In this document: positions 43,159-54,444 of the stretch, piece after piece
Layout of the letters: each line of letters starts with the position of its first letter
Numbering within the stretch: position 1 is the first letter of the stretch
Source: Astropecten irregularis
Taxonomy: Eukaryota > Echinodermata > Asteroidea > Paxillosida > Astropectinidae
Assembly: GCA_963971285.1 (NCBI GenBank)
Contig: OZ020260.1
Location: forward strand, 8,590,798-8,654,797
DNA length: 64,000 nucleotides
Direction: 5' to 3'
Program-made: the position numbers and the translations under genes
Notes under the pieces: generated by a model
Database searches by the model: none
What the model saw: only the letters and a program-made list of their open reading frames with translations
Told to the model about the DNA's origin: nothing

Positions 43159-44455
43159 TCAGGGGTGCGTTCGGTTCCGCTTGCGCGAACATACGCGAAC
43201 ATGTTCGCGGTGTTTGTGTTACGCTTGGATTTGGAAGTGGAACGCACACGCAACAAATGGCGAACACATGTTGCATATTGCGTCCGTCTTTCATTCAATG
43301 TAGTTGACCAACTTCAGACAGAGATGCAACTTTTCCGATTTTAATCGGAAATCCGACTTTTTCCTATTTTCCACACCATTTCGGATTTGTTTCAGCATCA
43401 GGCTACTCTCGTAAAATGCTTTGAATTGTACAATTTATTTTGAAAAAAACTAAAGATCGGAACCAAACTATCATGCGCGCACGACATGCACTGCGCAATG
43501 AGTATTAATCTCGCGCGTAGTCGCCATTCCAGTGTTAACGTCAGTCGTACAGAGTAATTGCGGTATGAAAATACGAAGGCCGGTGTTTTGTGGAGCCGTC
43601 AGTGACTGGAAATACGTTTATATATTGACCTTTGACACAAGTAAATGACCAATAGCGCGTGATCTCATGGGCTCACTCGATGCGATGCACACAACGAATG
43701 CATGCACATAACAGCACATGTTTACATGTAGGCATACTGTACGTTGTTTCGTGCACGTGGGATTTATGCTGCTGATTCATTCGCTCTGTCACTTTTCGTT
43801 CATATTAAGCCAACAGGCCTACAAATTTACAGAATGCAACATCTAATTGTCGACAGAAAAAAATGATCTTTGTGGTATCGAAAAAGATGTCAAAGGCAAA
43901 TTACAATGAAGATACGGCTTGAAGAAAAGGAAGTTAAGTTAAGTTAAGTTTTAGGCCTAACGGAACGTCAGGCCTTCCTTCCTCCATTATCATGGGCCTA
44001 CCACGTAAGAAAACTTCGTTTTTCAGGCATGCCAGGTAGGACGCTGCCTTAGTTCTAGGGCTGAAAAGTTTGTCACGTACGTTCGTAATTCTTGAGTAAA
44101 ATGTAACTCTTGCTGCAACTCATCATTATTGTGAAAGACCAGTGAATATCGATTAACTTTCGTCTCCATATCCTAGCCCACTGCACAGCGTATACATTCA
44201 CTCCCTTGGGTTGTGCCGTATGTGTCTACACGCGCGCCGCGGCGCAGCGCACAAAATATTCATACTCGCGGTCATTTTCCAATTTTTTTGGCATAGGTCA
44301 GTTGCATCTCTGTTCAGAAAACACCTCCTCTACACCGTCAGCTATGTTAGGTGAACGTTGTGTTCATGATTGGCAAATAGCGCGTTCCGGTTTGAAAACG
44401 GTGGTGCACATTGTGCACCATGTGCGTAGTTAGCTGGAGTGGAACACACCCCTGA
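43159..44455. mobile_element. 1.3-kb element with TCAGGGGTG ends
   Basis: Left end TCAGGGGTGCGTTC and right end GAACACACCCCTGA are inverted repeats with one change. Inside, a second inverted pair (CAGACAGAGATGCAACT near 43315 and AGTTGCATCTCTGTTCAG near 44302) suggests a nested or older element. GTTCGCG and GCGAAC words crowd the left end. No transposase and no clear target duplication. Confidence 0.6.
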
Positions 44456-45020
44456 CTACATGGATCTGATTGGTACTCATCAATGAGTCATATAAAACCA
44501 CTTAAAATATCGAAAGATCATTTTATGCAGGAAAATGACCCAAAACTTACAGTGTACGTACATGTACACTGTGTTAGTATGTACTCTGTGTTAGTATGTA
44601 CACTGTGTTGTACAGACTATAAATAATACACGTATATACATGTATGTATGTATGTATGTACTGTACATGTTTATCAATGACGAGTAAGCACGAGTAAGCG
44701 CGCATGCACATGGGGAAAAACATGAATAATTCATGTATTTTTACTTTTACCTGGAAGAAAAGTTCCCTAGCCGATGCCGATACATGTTTCAGACACATTT
44801 AGTTCATGGGCAGAGGCCTTTTTTTCGCTCATCACGCGGTCTGGTCTTGGGAATCTTTTCTAATATATCACATTCGATAGATAAAAAATAACAAATGCAT
44901 AAAATACTTGTTCCCATGCTGGGAAATTGCTCCCAACTTCAAAAAGAATTTTTAAAGACCGAAATAAAATTGAAAACGATAGCAGTGAGAGAGACTAGGA
45001 AAATACCCAATAGGAAGCGT
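44456..45020. repeat. GTAC-rich simple sequence and unassigned DNA
   Basis: 44550-44670 is dominated by GTACATGTAC and ATGTATGTATGTATGTA words and repeated TGTACACTGTGTTAGTATG. The remainder is AT-rich with no call. Confidence 0.5.
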
Positions 45021-45077
45021 TGTTTGAGCCGTTGGGGCAGAAGTAAGTAGCCAATCAAGCTCTACGTTACATGAACG

Positions 45078-45245
45078 CGGAAACTAAACAACATGGCGTC
45101 GTCTGCTACGAGTCGGTGTCAAACACTTGACGTTGAAAATTCCCTAGAATGACACATTATGTGGAAGAGCGTTCTCGACAGGCCTGTATGTCCAGATCAC
45201 CATAGCAAGGCAGTTCATCGCTGAACATTGCACCATCGAGGCCGA
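45078..45245 (+). other. Possible noncoding first exon and promoter region
   Basis: AACAACATGGCGTCGTC at 45087 looks like a YY1-type start-region motif on GC-richer DNA. A short frame (MASSATSRCQTLDVENSLE, stop) runs 45093-45152. The stretch ends at 45245 with a strong 5' splice site (CCGA|GTGAGTAAAG). It could be the 5' noncoding exon of WDR5, whose first coding exon starts with a 3' splice site at 54291 and so needs an upstream exon. If the 31.7 and 51.5 kb exons are one gene, this exon would lie inside its intron, which weakens one of the two ideas. Transcription start not identifiable. Confidence 0.4.
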
Positions 45246-46200
45246 GTGAGTAAAGCCGTATTCAGATGATTATGATATTGGTAGACAGGGTATATAAACT
45301 AAAAGTTTCTTCCAGAATTCTCCGTCAGGGAGAATACTTTTTTTTTAGGGGGGGGGGGGGAGGGGGTTTGCATTTTAAAATGTTGTGGCTCCAGGGTTTG
45401 ATTTCAGTTACTATAAAACTCATCGTAACTTACTATCATTCGTAGGACTTATAGGGTTATGAGGCATTGCAGCCCTACGTAGGATTACCAGAACACGATG
45501 GGTTCTCCTTCGTACGGTACTTCGAGTTATGATCGATCATATGCTTCGTGAAATTGACCCCTGGCTGAGAGTCCTAAATTAATAGGCTTAAATGAAGCGG
45601 CTTAGATTTAAAATAGACCTATGAAATTATTATCATGAAATGATGTACACGTAGTTGACTGCTCGCAATGCATGCCTACTGAAGTTCATGGGTGCAATGT
45701 GATTATAACACTGTGGATGAACATGTACAGTACAAATAATATTTATTACTCATTTAGGGTAGCATTACTAATTTAATTCATTGAAATTAATGAATAACTT
45801 ATTTCCCAATCTGTAGTGCTGGAGTGGGTCAGCCGGGTCCCTCAGAGCTTCAGCAACAGTACATTGTAGGCTGTGGACGTTGCTGAATGCTTATCATCGG
45901 TACAATAATAATAGGATGGGCTCTAAACCATGTCATGCAATTATTCAATTGTTTAATTAATGTAGTTAATGTAGCTAAGAATGTTAGTTCTTACTCACGC
46001 TGTATACTATAGTGTCAGTGTATACATGTCCATGTGATTAAAAACGGATATTGAATCTAGGGTTTGTAATTAATAGGAATGAAGCATGGCAGCATTTGGC
46101 ACTATATCACAACCAAGCGTTGCCCTGCAAATTGAAAAGATTGATGAATGTACAAATACATGTACAGGTTGTTCATGCATCTGATTACATATTTTACTAT
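45246..46200. other. Unassigned interval (putative intron)
   Basis: Contains a poly(T)/poly(G) stretch at 45340-45365 and an inverted-looking segment near 45430-45530 (ATTCGTAGGACTTATAGG, CTACGTAGGATTAC). No coding content seen. Confidence 0.4.
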
Positions 46201-46204
46201 GTTT

Positions 46205-47260
46205 GTGGAACAAAGGGATCATTTTTGGGTTTTCCGCTTCAGCGAAAACCCTTTGTTTTTGTTCTGTTTTTTTTTTGGCTTTTCCGTGTTCAACGGAAAA
46301 GGTATTGTTTTTGTTCTGATTTTTTTTTTCTTCCTTCTTCTTCTTCTTCTTCTTCTTGTCGTTGGAATTCCTATAGACAAAGCACATGTGCATTCTCGGT
46401 GCCACTTTTGCCACTTTTAAATTGCCGATTTTAATCAAACTTGGTCAAAACAAAGTCCCTACAGCGTAGTTGGTTGCCGAAACTTTTCATCGTCATGACG
46501 TCATCAGGTGTCACGTGACAGTGTCTTAAAGGGGCAAACTTCAGACATCAATTATGAACGAACCCTAAGTCCGATTGAGTTGAAACTTGGTATGTATCTA
46601 AGTCGGGAAGTGTTATATCGAAAATTTGCAATGACGTCATGATGACGTCATTCCCAGATTTTTTATGATTTATTGAAATTTTGGGTCATTTAAGTTCTTT
46701 TAACGATATCTAGTAAACGAAACAAGATATCTTTGAATTTCTTTTTGATAATTCTTCAGCATGCACCATAGATGAACACTACATAGACAAAAAATCGGTG
46801 ACGTCATCATGACGTCATAAAAAATGCGATTTTTATAACGCATAGCAGGAACGGCCAATCACCTTGAAAATTGGTAGGTTGGTAAAATGGAGGTTCGGGA
46901 TCGTAATTATGAAGTTACGTCAAGACAGCGTCATTTGGTTTTTTTTAATGATTTTTAAAAATATTTTTCACGATAGCCCATTGACTTGTACGTAAAAATA
47001 TTGGTTTTTAAATGCAAGGCACGGGTATTCGGTTGATTGCCTGTGCCCATAGACTTTGTACACAGAATTTTGTCTGCGGCACTTTGGTTACTTTTAAACA
47101 GCCGATATTAACCAAACTTGGTCTGAATGAAGTCCATATAGGGTAGTTGTCTCCCAAAACTTTTCATCATCATGACGTCAAAACTTGATTTTATGTGATT
47201 TTTTAAAAATATTTTATAGCCCGTTCACTTTGTACACAGATTACGTGAACATGGCCGTTG
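46205..47260. repeat. Diverged copies of the 50-kb repeat, with CRE palindromes
   Basis: Starts with palindromes TTTTCCGCTTCAGCGAAAA and TTTTCCGTGTTCAACGGAAAA, then a TTC run. 46370-46510 matches 49590-49740 (ATTCCTATAGAC, GCCACTTTTG, AACTTGGTC, AAGTCCCTA, GGTGTCACGTGAC) with many changes, and 47040-47190 is a further copy. TGACGTCA occurs several times (for example 46492, 46632, 46645, 46799). ORFs across it follow the TTC run and are not genes. Confidence 0.65.
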
Positions 47261-47699
47261 TACAAAATGAAGCTCGATCAATTTCACATACACTATGTAC
47301 AGTGTACAAGTAGGCCTACGTACACAATTCACTGTGTATAACATACAATGCACATGTCCGATTGCGTGACACAAAACGTCGTTTACAACTTGCCATACAT
47401 GTAGTTTGCACGTAAGTCCTTTTATATATCATTAAATACCAGCACCAAATCTTAATCGAAATGCTATCGATTGGTCGTGTTAAGTATCGAAATATAATAC
47501 TTGGGAAGAGTTAGATGGAAAAACTGAAATGATCCATCGAGTTTGTCTTTTTCTACGTGGCAATTTGGTCAGCGCAGTTTTACACATGAAACAAGTAAAT
47601 GTCACGTCCTTTGCCCTAGACTTTGTAGGCGCCTCTTTCTATACGTGGCAATCAGTTTAAGACTGAATTTCATTATGGAAGCAAATATGTTTCATGCAA

Positions 47700-48190
47700 T
47701 CATGTTCTCCAAATGATTTGTATTCGCAAATGATTTCGTATTCACAAAAGATATCGTCTTCCCGCAATCATTTGTCGTAGACGATATGCGATTACGCAAA
47801 ATGATTTTGTATTCGTAAATGATTTTGTATTCGCATATTCGTATTCGCAAACAATTTTGTATTCGCATCGTGATATCGCCTTCAAGAAAGTCTTAGAAGA
47901 TCATCATTATAACGACTATAAAATAGTAATAGCAAATGATATCGTCTTCGACAAATGAATACGCAAAATGATTACGTAGTCGCATTAAATGATTTTGTAT
48001 TCGCAAATGATTTTGTATTCGCTAATGATTTTGTATTCGCAAATGATTTTGTATTCGCTAATGATTTTGTATTTGCAAATGAATTTGTATTCGCAAATGA
48101 TTTTGTATTGGCTAATGATGTTGTATTCGCTAATGATGTTACGCTTATGTTTTTGTATTCGCAAAATGATTTCGTGTCATTTGCATAATG
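47700..48190. repeat. 18-bp minisatellite AATGATTTTGTATTCGCW
   Basis: Best preserved at 47987-48140, where about eight units of 18 bp follow one another, alternately ending GCAA and GCTA. Flanked by diverged units back to 47700. Open frames on both strands (NDFVFA repeated on +) are a by-product of the 18-bp period. Confidence 0.85.
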
Positions 48191-49130
48191 ATGTATCCTC
48201 AAAAGCACTCAAGTTCTCCAACATCATCATAATGATGTCATCGTATGTCCAACTGAATGACAGGGGCTCTATTATAACCCTGCAACTAAAATGGGTTAAA
48301 CCAATTTCTACATTGAGATGGTCATGCACAAATTAAAACATATCGACGCTCAATTCCCCACTCACTGTACGTACATGTACGTAATTCACTGTGTATGACA
48401 TACATGTATGTACGTATGTACATGTACATGCACATGTAATGTCCGAGTGCGTGACTCGTTTACATGTCGCCATACACATTTTCACGTTAGTCTTTTTATA
48501 TATCATTAAATACCAGCACCAAATCTTAATCGAAATGCTATTGATGTAGGGTTGCTCTGAGTACGTGAAAATATTGGTCATTAAATAAAACATACGATTT
48601 AAACAACATAAATGCAAGGCGCGCTGGGATGGTTGATTGCCTGAATTATATATACCGTTTTTTCATTTACTACCTTATCATAGTTAAGTTAGCAGCATAA
48701 ATGCTGATTTTGACAAGACAATATGCACGCGCACTAATGCATGATTCCGTGTTCGGAGCGCACGGTTTTGAATTGCGCCCTCTTTTGATTAAAACGAGAT
48801 TCTGCGGTGGTGTCAGTATAATTTATATCATCTTTTATTGAAATCTGGGAAGACGGAAAGTCTTTTATATTAAATACCAGCACCACCATCTTAATAGGAA
48901 TAATATCGATGTAGGTTGCGGAGTTACATCATTTTATGGGTCGTGTTAAGCTTATACATGTGCAACTTTATACTTGGTAATAGTTATACTGTATATGGAA
49001 AAACAGCAATGATCCATAGACTTTGTCTTTTTTTTCAAGTGGCAATTTGACGTTTATGAACAAATTAAAGTCACGTCCTTTCCCCTGGACTTTGAAGGCA
49101 TCTAATCTTGTTCTATACGTGGCAATCATT
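48191..49130. other. Unassigned interval with repeated short blocks
   Basis: 48470-48545 repeats 47395-47465 (TTTATATATCATTAAATACC, AGCACCAAATCTTAATCGAA), and a third version lies at about 48860-48910; so an old 1-kb-scale duplication underlies 47.3-49.4 kb. CTCF-like GCGCCCTCTTTTGA at 48775. Confidence 0.45.
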
Positions 49131-49139
49131 ATAAGACTT

Positions 49140-49400
49140 ATGTTCAGTATTCACAAAATGATTTCATATTTGCAAATGATTTTATATTCGCAACTGATTT
49201 TATATTCGCAACTGATTTTATATTTTCAAATGATATCATCTTCAATAAATCATTTGCGAAGACGATATCATTAATTTGCGAATACAGAAAATTATTTTGT
49301 ATTCGATAATGATTTTGTATTCGCAATTGGTTTAATATTCGCATCATGATGTCATCGTATGTCCATTGCAATGACAATGTCTTCAATCAGGGGCTCCAAA
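49140..49400. repeat. Second block of the 18-bp minisatellite
   Basis: Diverged units TGATTTTATATTCGCAAC and GATTTTGTATTCG in plus orientation, with an inverted stretch around 49240-49290. Followed, as at 48190, by GATGTCATCGTATGTCC and CAGGGGCTC. Confidence 0.75.
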
Positions 49401-49504
49401 AACCCTGCAAGTAAATGGTTAATACTTAATTTTTTCTAAATTGAAACATACATATGTCTTAATCAAACAAAATCAGCGATGTGTATTTAATTTTGAGAAA
49501 TATT

Positions 49505-51480
49505 TTATATCATTATGCGGAAAAGCCATGTGTTCTGTTTTCAACAGACACAACCTCTAGTTTTCTTCTTCTTCTTCTTCCATTTTGATTTCCTATAGAC
49601 TTTGTACAGGGGCATTCTCCGCGCCACTTTGGTCATTTTTAAATAACCGATTTTTACAAAACTTGGTCAGAAGGAAGTCCCTATAGGGTAGTTGTTTGCT
49701 GAAACTTTTCGTAATTGTGACGTCATCAGGTGTCACGTGACCAGCGATTTGAATTTAATAATCAAAATCTTTAAAAATCAACAACAAATCAACGGATTGA
49801 GATATTAAGTTGATTCTTTCACCAAAAGTGATTGTTACGCAGGGTCTTTCTTTGTGAAACATTGCTTGACCTCTGTGACCTCTACTTCCGGTCAAACAGG
49901 AAGTACCTCCTCATTTAAAAGTGGTAAGAGCTAGGATCATGATTCTTTCACCAAATGTGAATGTTAGGCAAGGTCTTCCATTGTGACACATTACTTGACC
50001 TCTGTGACCTCTACTTCCGGTCAAACAGGAAGTAGTTCCTCATTTAAAAGTGGTACGAGCTATGATCATGATTCTTTCACCAAAAGACAATGTTAGGCAA
50101 TGTCTTTCATTTGTGACACATTGCTTGACCTCTGTGACCTCTACTTCCGGTCAAACAGGAAGTAGCTCATCATTTAAAAGTGGTAAGAGCTTTGATCATG
50201 ATTCTTTCACCAAAAGTCAATGTTAGGCAATGTCTTTCTTTGTGACACATTACTTGACCTTTGTGACCGCTACTTCCGGTCAAACAGGAAGAAGCTCCTC
50301 ATTTAAAAGTGGTTAGAGCTAGGATCATAATTCTTTTACCAAAAGACAAATAATGTTAGGGAAATTTGTTTTTAGTGACAAAATTCTTATTGATAAGTAA
50401 TTTATATCATATGCGGAAAAGCCTTATGTGCTGTTTTCAACAGCCATAAACTCTAGTTTCTTCTTCTTCTTCTTCTTCTTCCATTTTGATTTCCTATAGA
50501 CTTTGTACAGGGGCATTCTCCGCGCCACTTTGGTCACTTTTCTATAACCGATTTTTACAAAACTTGGTCAGAAGGAAGTCCCTATAGGGTAGTTGTTTGC
50601 CAAAACTTTTCGTAATTGTGACGTCATCAGGTGTCACGTGACCAGCGATTTGAATTTAATAATCAAAATCTTTAAAAATCAACAACAAATCAACGGATTG
50701 AGATATTAAGTTGATTCTTTCACCAAAAGTGATTGTTACGCAGGGTCTTTCTTTGTGAAACATTGCTTGACCACTGTGACCTCTACTTCCGGTCAAACAG
50801 GAAGTAGCTCCTCATTTAAAAGTGGTAAGAGCTAGGATCATGATTCTTTCACCAAATGTAAATGTTAGGCAAGGTCTTTCATTGTGACACATTACTTGAC
50901 CTCTGTGACCTCTACTTCCGGTCAAACAGGAAGTAGCTCCTCATTTAAAAGTGGTACGAGCTATGATCATGATTCATTCACCTATAGACAATGTTAGGCA
51001 AGGTCTTTCATTTTAACACATTGCTTGACCTCTGTGACCTCTACTTCCGGTCAAACAGGAAGTAGCTCCTCATTTGAAAGTGGTACAAGCTATGATCATG
51101 ATTCTTTCACCAAAAGACAATGTTAGGCAAGGTCTTTCATTTGTGACACATTGCTTGACCTCTGTGACCTCTACTTTCGGTCAAACAGGAAGTAGCTCAT
51201 CATTTAAAAGTGGTAAGAGCTTTGATCATGATTCTTTCACCAAAAGTCAATGTTAGGCAAGGTCTTTCTTTGTGACACATTACTTGACCTTTGTGACTTC
51301 TACTTCCGGTCAAACAGGAAGTAGCTCCTCATTTAAAAGTGGTTAGAGCTAGGATCATAATTCTTTTACTAAAAGACAAATAATGTTAGGGAAATTCGTT
51401 TTTTGTGACAAAATTCTTATTGATAAGTAATTTATATCATATGCGGAAAAGCCTTATGTGCTGTTTTCAACAGCCATAAA
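49505..51480. repeat. Tandem duplication of a 0.9-1.0 kb unit containing 129-bp repeats
   Basis: Unit 1 is about 49505-50404 and unit 2 about 50405-51438, followed by a third start (51438-51490). Each begins ATATGCGGAAAAGCC (first copy slightly different), then a TTC run, GACTTTGTACAGGGGCATTC, GACGTCATCAGGTGTCACGT and a 129-130 bp subrepeat (CTTGACCTCTGTGACCTCTA, CTTCCGGTCAAACAGGAAGT, GATTCTTTCACCAAAAG). Subrepeat starts are at 49865, 49994, 50124, 50253 in unit 1 and at 50766, 50895, 51024, 51154, 51283 in unit 2, so unit 2 has one more. Confidence 0.9.
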
Positions 51481-51514
51481 CTCTAGTTTCTCTTGCTTCT
51501 TTCTTGTGTTTTAG

Positions 51515-51618
51515 AACCTGAAGCAGCCCAGGAGATACTTCCACCAGTTCCACCCCTGGAAAAACTAGGAGACTCTGCTCTGATACACAGAGCACTTCTG
51601 TGCCAGCTGCGCAATTAG
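51515..51618 (+). CDS. Possible terminal coding exon of an unidentified gene
   Basis: Preceded by a strong 3' splice site (TTGCTTCTTTCTTGTGTTTTAG, whose pyrimidine tract lies where the repeat's TTC run ends). With a two-base start the frame reads 33 residues (PEAAQEILPPVPPLEKLGDS, ALIHRALLCQLRN) and a TAG at 51616-51618. The reading is protein-like and not repeat-derived. AATAAA follows at 51782. The phase fits the possible exon at 31679-31753. I do not recognise the protein; no other exon was found with confidence. Confidence 0.45.
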
Positions 51619-51781
51619 TGAATGTTCTGCCCAGAAAGTGTATACTCTGCAGGAAAGAAAATTGTTGAAGTTGCAGAGCAACAAGGAAGAGAAGGCTTGA
51701 ACCTCTGGTCACAACATGCAGCACCATCAATACACAAATATTATTACAGGGACAATATCAATGACTTTTTATGTTGTACAT

Positions 51782-51787
51782 AATAAA
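51782..51787 (+). terminator. Candidate poly(A) signal
   Basis: AATAAA 164 bases after the TAG of the possible terminal exon, followed by a T/GT-rich stretch. Confidence 0.45.
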
Positions 51788-51984
51788 TTCTGAACTTTTT
51801 TGATCAATTGGTTTATTTTGGTAAAGTCTGAGATTTGCATCTGTAGTATAGTCTTGATTGAAGTACTGCAAGCCTGTAACCATGGTAACAGTGTTTTTAG
51901 ACCCAAACATTAATTTCTTGATGGTTTATGTAAAACTTGGAGCTATCAAACAGCTGGGGGTTTTTTTGGGTCCTACCATGTTAA

Positions 51985-52360
51985 AGGTACAATACATGAT
52001 TGGTAAAGGTCACAGGACTGCACTCATACTTTGTCTGATCAAACATGTACATGAAATAATAAACCTGTGAAAATTTGAGCTCAATCGGACATCTGAGTCA
52101 CGAAAAAATAGCGAAAACCCGACTCGATTTTTCTTATAAAACACGAAGAATAGTTTACTTGATGTTTGTTCCAAAAATCGTTTGGACGGACGATCTTTGG
52201 AAAAGACACTAAATCTTGATTTGCTTAAAAAACCTAGCATCTGATGAACCAAGATTTCCCATGGTGACTGTTTGCACTGTTTACGAACTGTTGAGACCAT
52301 TTTCTGTCTCAAACTCAATAATTTTTTTTGGAGGCCTTGCAAATCCTATATATGCTCCCT
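51985..52360 (+). mobile_element. MITE-2, TTAA-flanked copy
   Basis: TTAA at 51981-51984 and 52361-52364. Left end AGGTACAATACATGATTGG; right end CTATATATGCTCCCT; the two match only loosely as inverted repeats. Related pieces at 483-705 (minus) and 56601-56690. Confidence 0.75.
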
Positions 52361-52364
52361 TTAA

Positions 52365-53650
52365 GTGTCAATTCACTAACTTAAAGCATCCCTCACTGTG
52401 CTTGTCATCAGACAGCTGTATTATTTCATTCCATTTTGTTCACAGTATGCAAAGGCAGGGTTGATAACAATTTTGATTTTTATTAAAAAAAAGCACAGGA
52501 TAAGAGTATGCCTATATTGATGGCATTTTTAAAACCATCAGAAAAGCTGGAAACACATCCTCGTAGTCCAATTTACCAACATGTATTTGTAATATATACT
52601 ACTGTATAAAGAAAAAAGAAAACTTAAATACGTAATAATTCTTTTATATTAAAACTTAAAATAAAGTGTTTTATGAGGCAAAAATCACATTGAAATTTGT
52701 AATTAAGTCCCTATGTTTCAATTCCTTACATGTATATATCTGCCCATTTTTACAGACGAGTTAACAACAAATAGGTAACAGGCTACAGCTGTCTAGGCTG
52801 AGAAACATTTCCAATTAGGTGGCATCTTAGCAAGTCCATAATTTTTTACACCATTTTTTTTTAAATACAAAATTTAAAAGCATATTATTTTATAATGCCG
52901 GCCGAAAATTAAACACAGATTTTAATTTGGATTCCAAGAAGTAATCAAATTAATTATACACATGTGCTATAACTGACCCTTGCAACCATGCTTGCAACAA
53001 TGTAATGTGCACAGAGTTGTACTTAATCTACCAATAGAGGGCACTGTTTCTTTATGTTTTTTTACACACAAATTTTGGTCGTTTTTTAACCCCCAATTTT
53101 TCTTTACGGAGCAACTTGTGCAAGTGGGAACAACTTGTTTGTTGATGAGTGTACCATAATCTATGCACCTCACCTGGCAAATGTTATGAAATCCCTTAAT
53201 GCAGACCACATATCTCAAAAACTAAAGCATTTTCGGCTGCTCGGCCCACAGACTAATTGTATCATACATGTAGCAAAGTTTCCTGACTAATCAAGTCATA
53301 AAATAATCACAAGTTTCTTTACTGTGCAAGCGCTATTACCCGTTGACATGGTTTGTTGAATAATGCAAAGCAGCTGCAGAATCTCCCACTGCAACTTAAA
53401 TAAGACGTTCTTTGCGTATGATGTACATGTACAGTGTACTTTAGATACAGTGCATATGCACTGTATATATGCACATAGCGCACAAGGCCAGCATGTTATA
53501 ATGGTTGCGGTTGGACTAGGACCGATCGCTAAGAACGTCTTGTAACCAAGACTACCATTATACTTGCCCATGGCAACAAATACTCTTGAGATGCACGGTA
53601 CCCAAACGTACTTGATGTACACTGTACATTACGTAGTAACTCACCTCAAA
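52365..53650. other. Unassigned interval (putative intron)
   Basis: AT-rich, no coding segment. CCAATAGAGGGCACTG at 53031 is a weak CTCF-like match. 53420-53480 has GTACATGTAC-type and TGCATATGCA palindromes. Confidence 0.4.
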
Positions 53651-53655
53651 CCATA

Positions 53656-54102
53656 GAGCTATATTAAAATAACTAGAGCACTAGCTCTGCGTTCTCCGTG
53701 AGTAGACCTTTTGAAGCCGTCTGGGCGCAGTCATTTTGAATTTGTGTGCGTGTCTGTGGAACAAGAACACTTTGACTGGAATGCCTTTCGAAGAGTGTAC
53801 TCTATATGCAACGCTCAAGTATGCGCGAATGGTACCTAGCGCGTCTTTATGACGCTTGCAATCATTGCGTGACTGAAGTGCAGAGCGTGTGCGCGCACGG
53901 TCCTAAATGAAACGCGCGTCGAATTTCGGGCGTATTTGGCTTCGATGACGCACCCGTATAGAACACAACGCAGTATGCAAATGAACGTACAAAAAAGGTA
54001 CAAAATTGTGGGCTTTCCATAGGTTTGTGCACAAACATGGATGCGCCCAGCAGGCATCACTTTCTACACTGAGCTAGCGCTCTAGTAATTTTAATATAGC
54101 TC
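53656..54102. mobile_element. MITE-4 with TA target
   Basis: 447 bp. Inverted ends GAGCTATATTAAAATAACTA at 53656 and TAGTAATTTTAATATAGCTC to 54102 (about 33 bp with few changes), each flanked by TA. Internal sequence is GC-richer with GCGCG words. A fragment of the same family lies at 22998-23076. Confidence 0.85.
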
Positions 54103-54291
54103 TACATGTATGCCTCAAACCCACTTGAGCAGTTCATAACAAGGCAGCATACAATTTGTTTCCTTGGTGTTTCCTGATTCCCTGAGTGTCCCGCATGATA
54201 CAACCATTTCTTCCTCCATGATCAAACAGACTTTTCAGCTACAACCCTCTTCTGTGAAATTTCATGTGCTTTCACTTGAATTTATTTTCAG

Positions 54292-54444
54292 TAACAGGTG
54301 GACATTTCTTCAATGATGGCAAGCTCTGAAGATAAAAAAATGGAACAACTAGCCAAACAGGAGTCTCATAGTAAGAAATCTCCGTCCACCACAACCACGA
54401 CAACACCAAATTCCTCTAGTTCAACCATCTCCAATCTTCCAAAG
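54292..54444 (+). CDS. WDR5, first coding exon
   Basis: WDR5 is the WD40 beta-propeller core subunit of MLL/SET1 H3K4 methyltransferase complexes and acts in the nucleus. The exon starts after TTTATTTTCAG with a 21-base untranslated segment. The ATG at 54313 is followed directly by a second in-frame ATG (54316); start choice between them cannot be settled. It codes for 44 residues, MMASSEDKKMEQLAKQESHS then a Ser/Thr-rich, disordered N-terminus ending SNLPK, and ends at a consensus donor (AAAG|GTAAAT) in phase 0. The N-terminal tail is expected to be poorly conserved, so recognition rests on the next exons. Confidence 0.9.

Noticed and set aside
46051-46440. 90-127 codon frames over poly(T) and TTC runs
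   Set aside because: Amino acid content (Phe, Ser, Lys runs) follows the simple repeat; no domain.
47955-48336. Frames rich in NDFVFA or in ILYSLM repeats
   Set aside because: By-product of the 18-bp minisatellite; no non-repeat coding part and no start or splice context.
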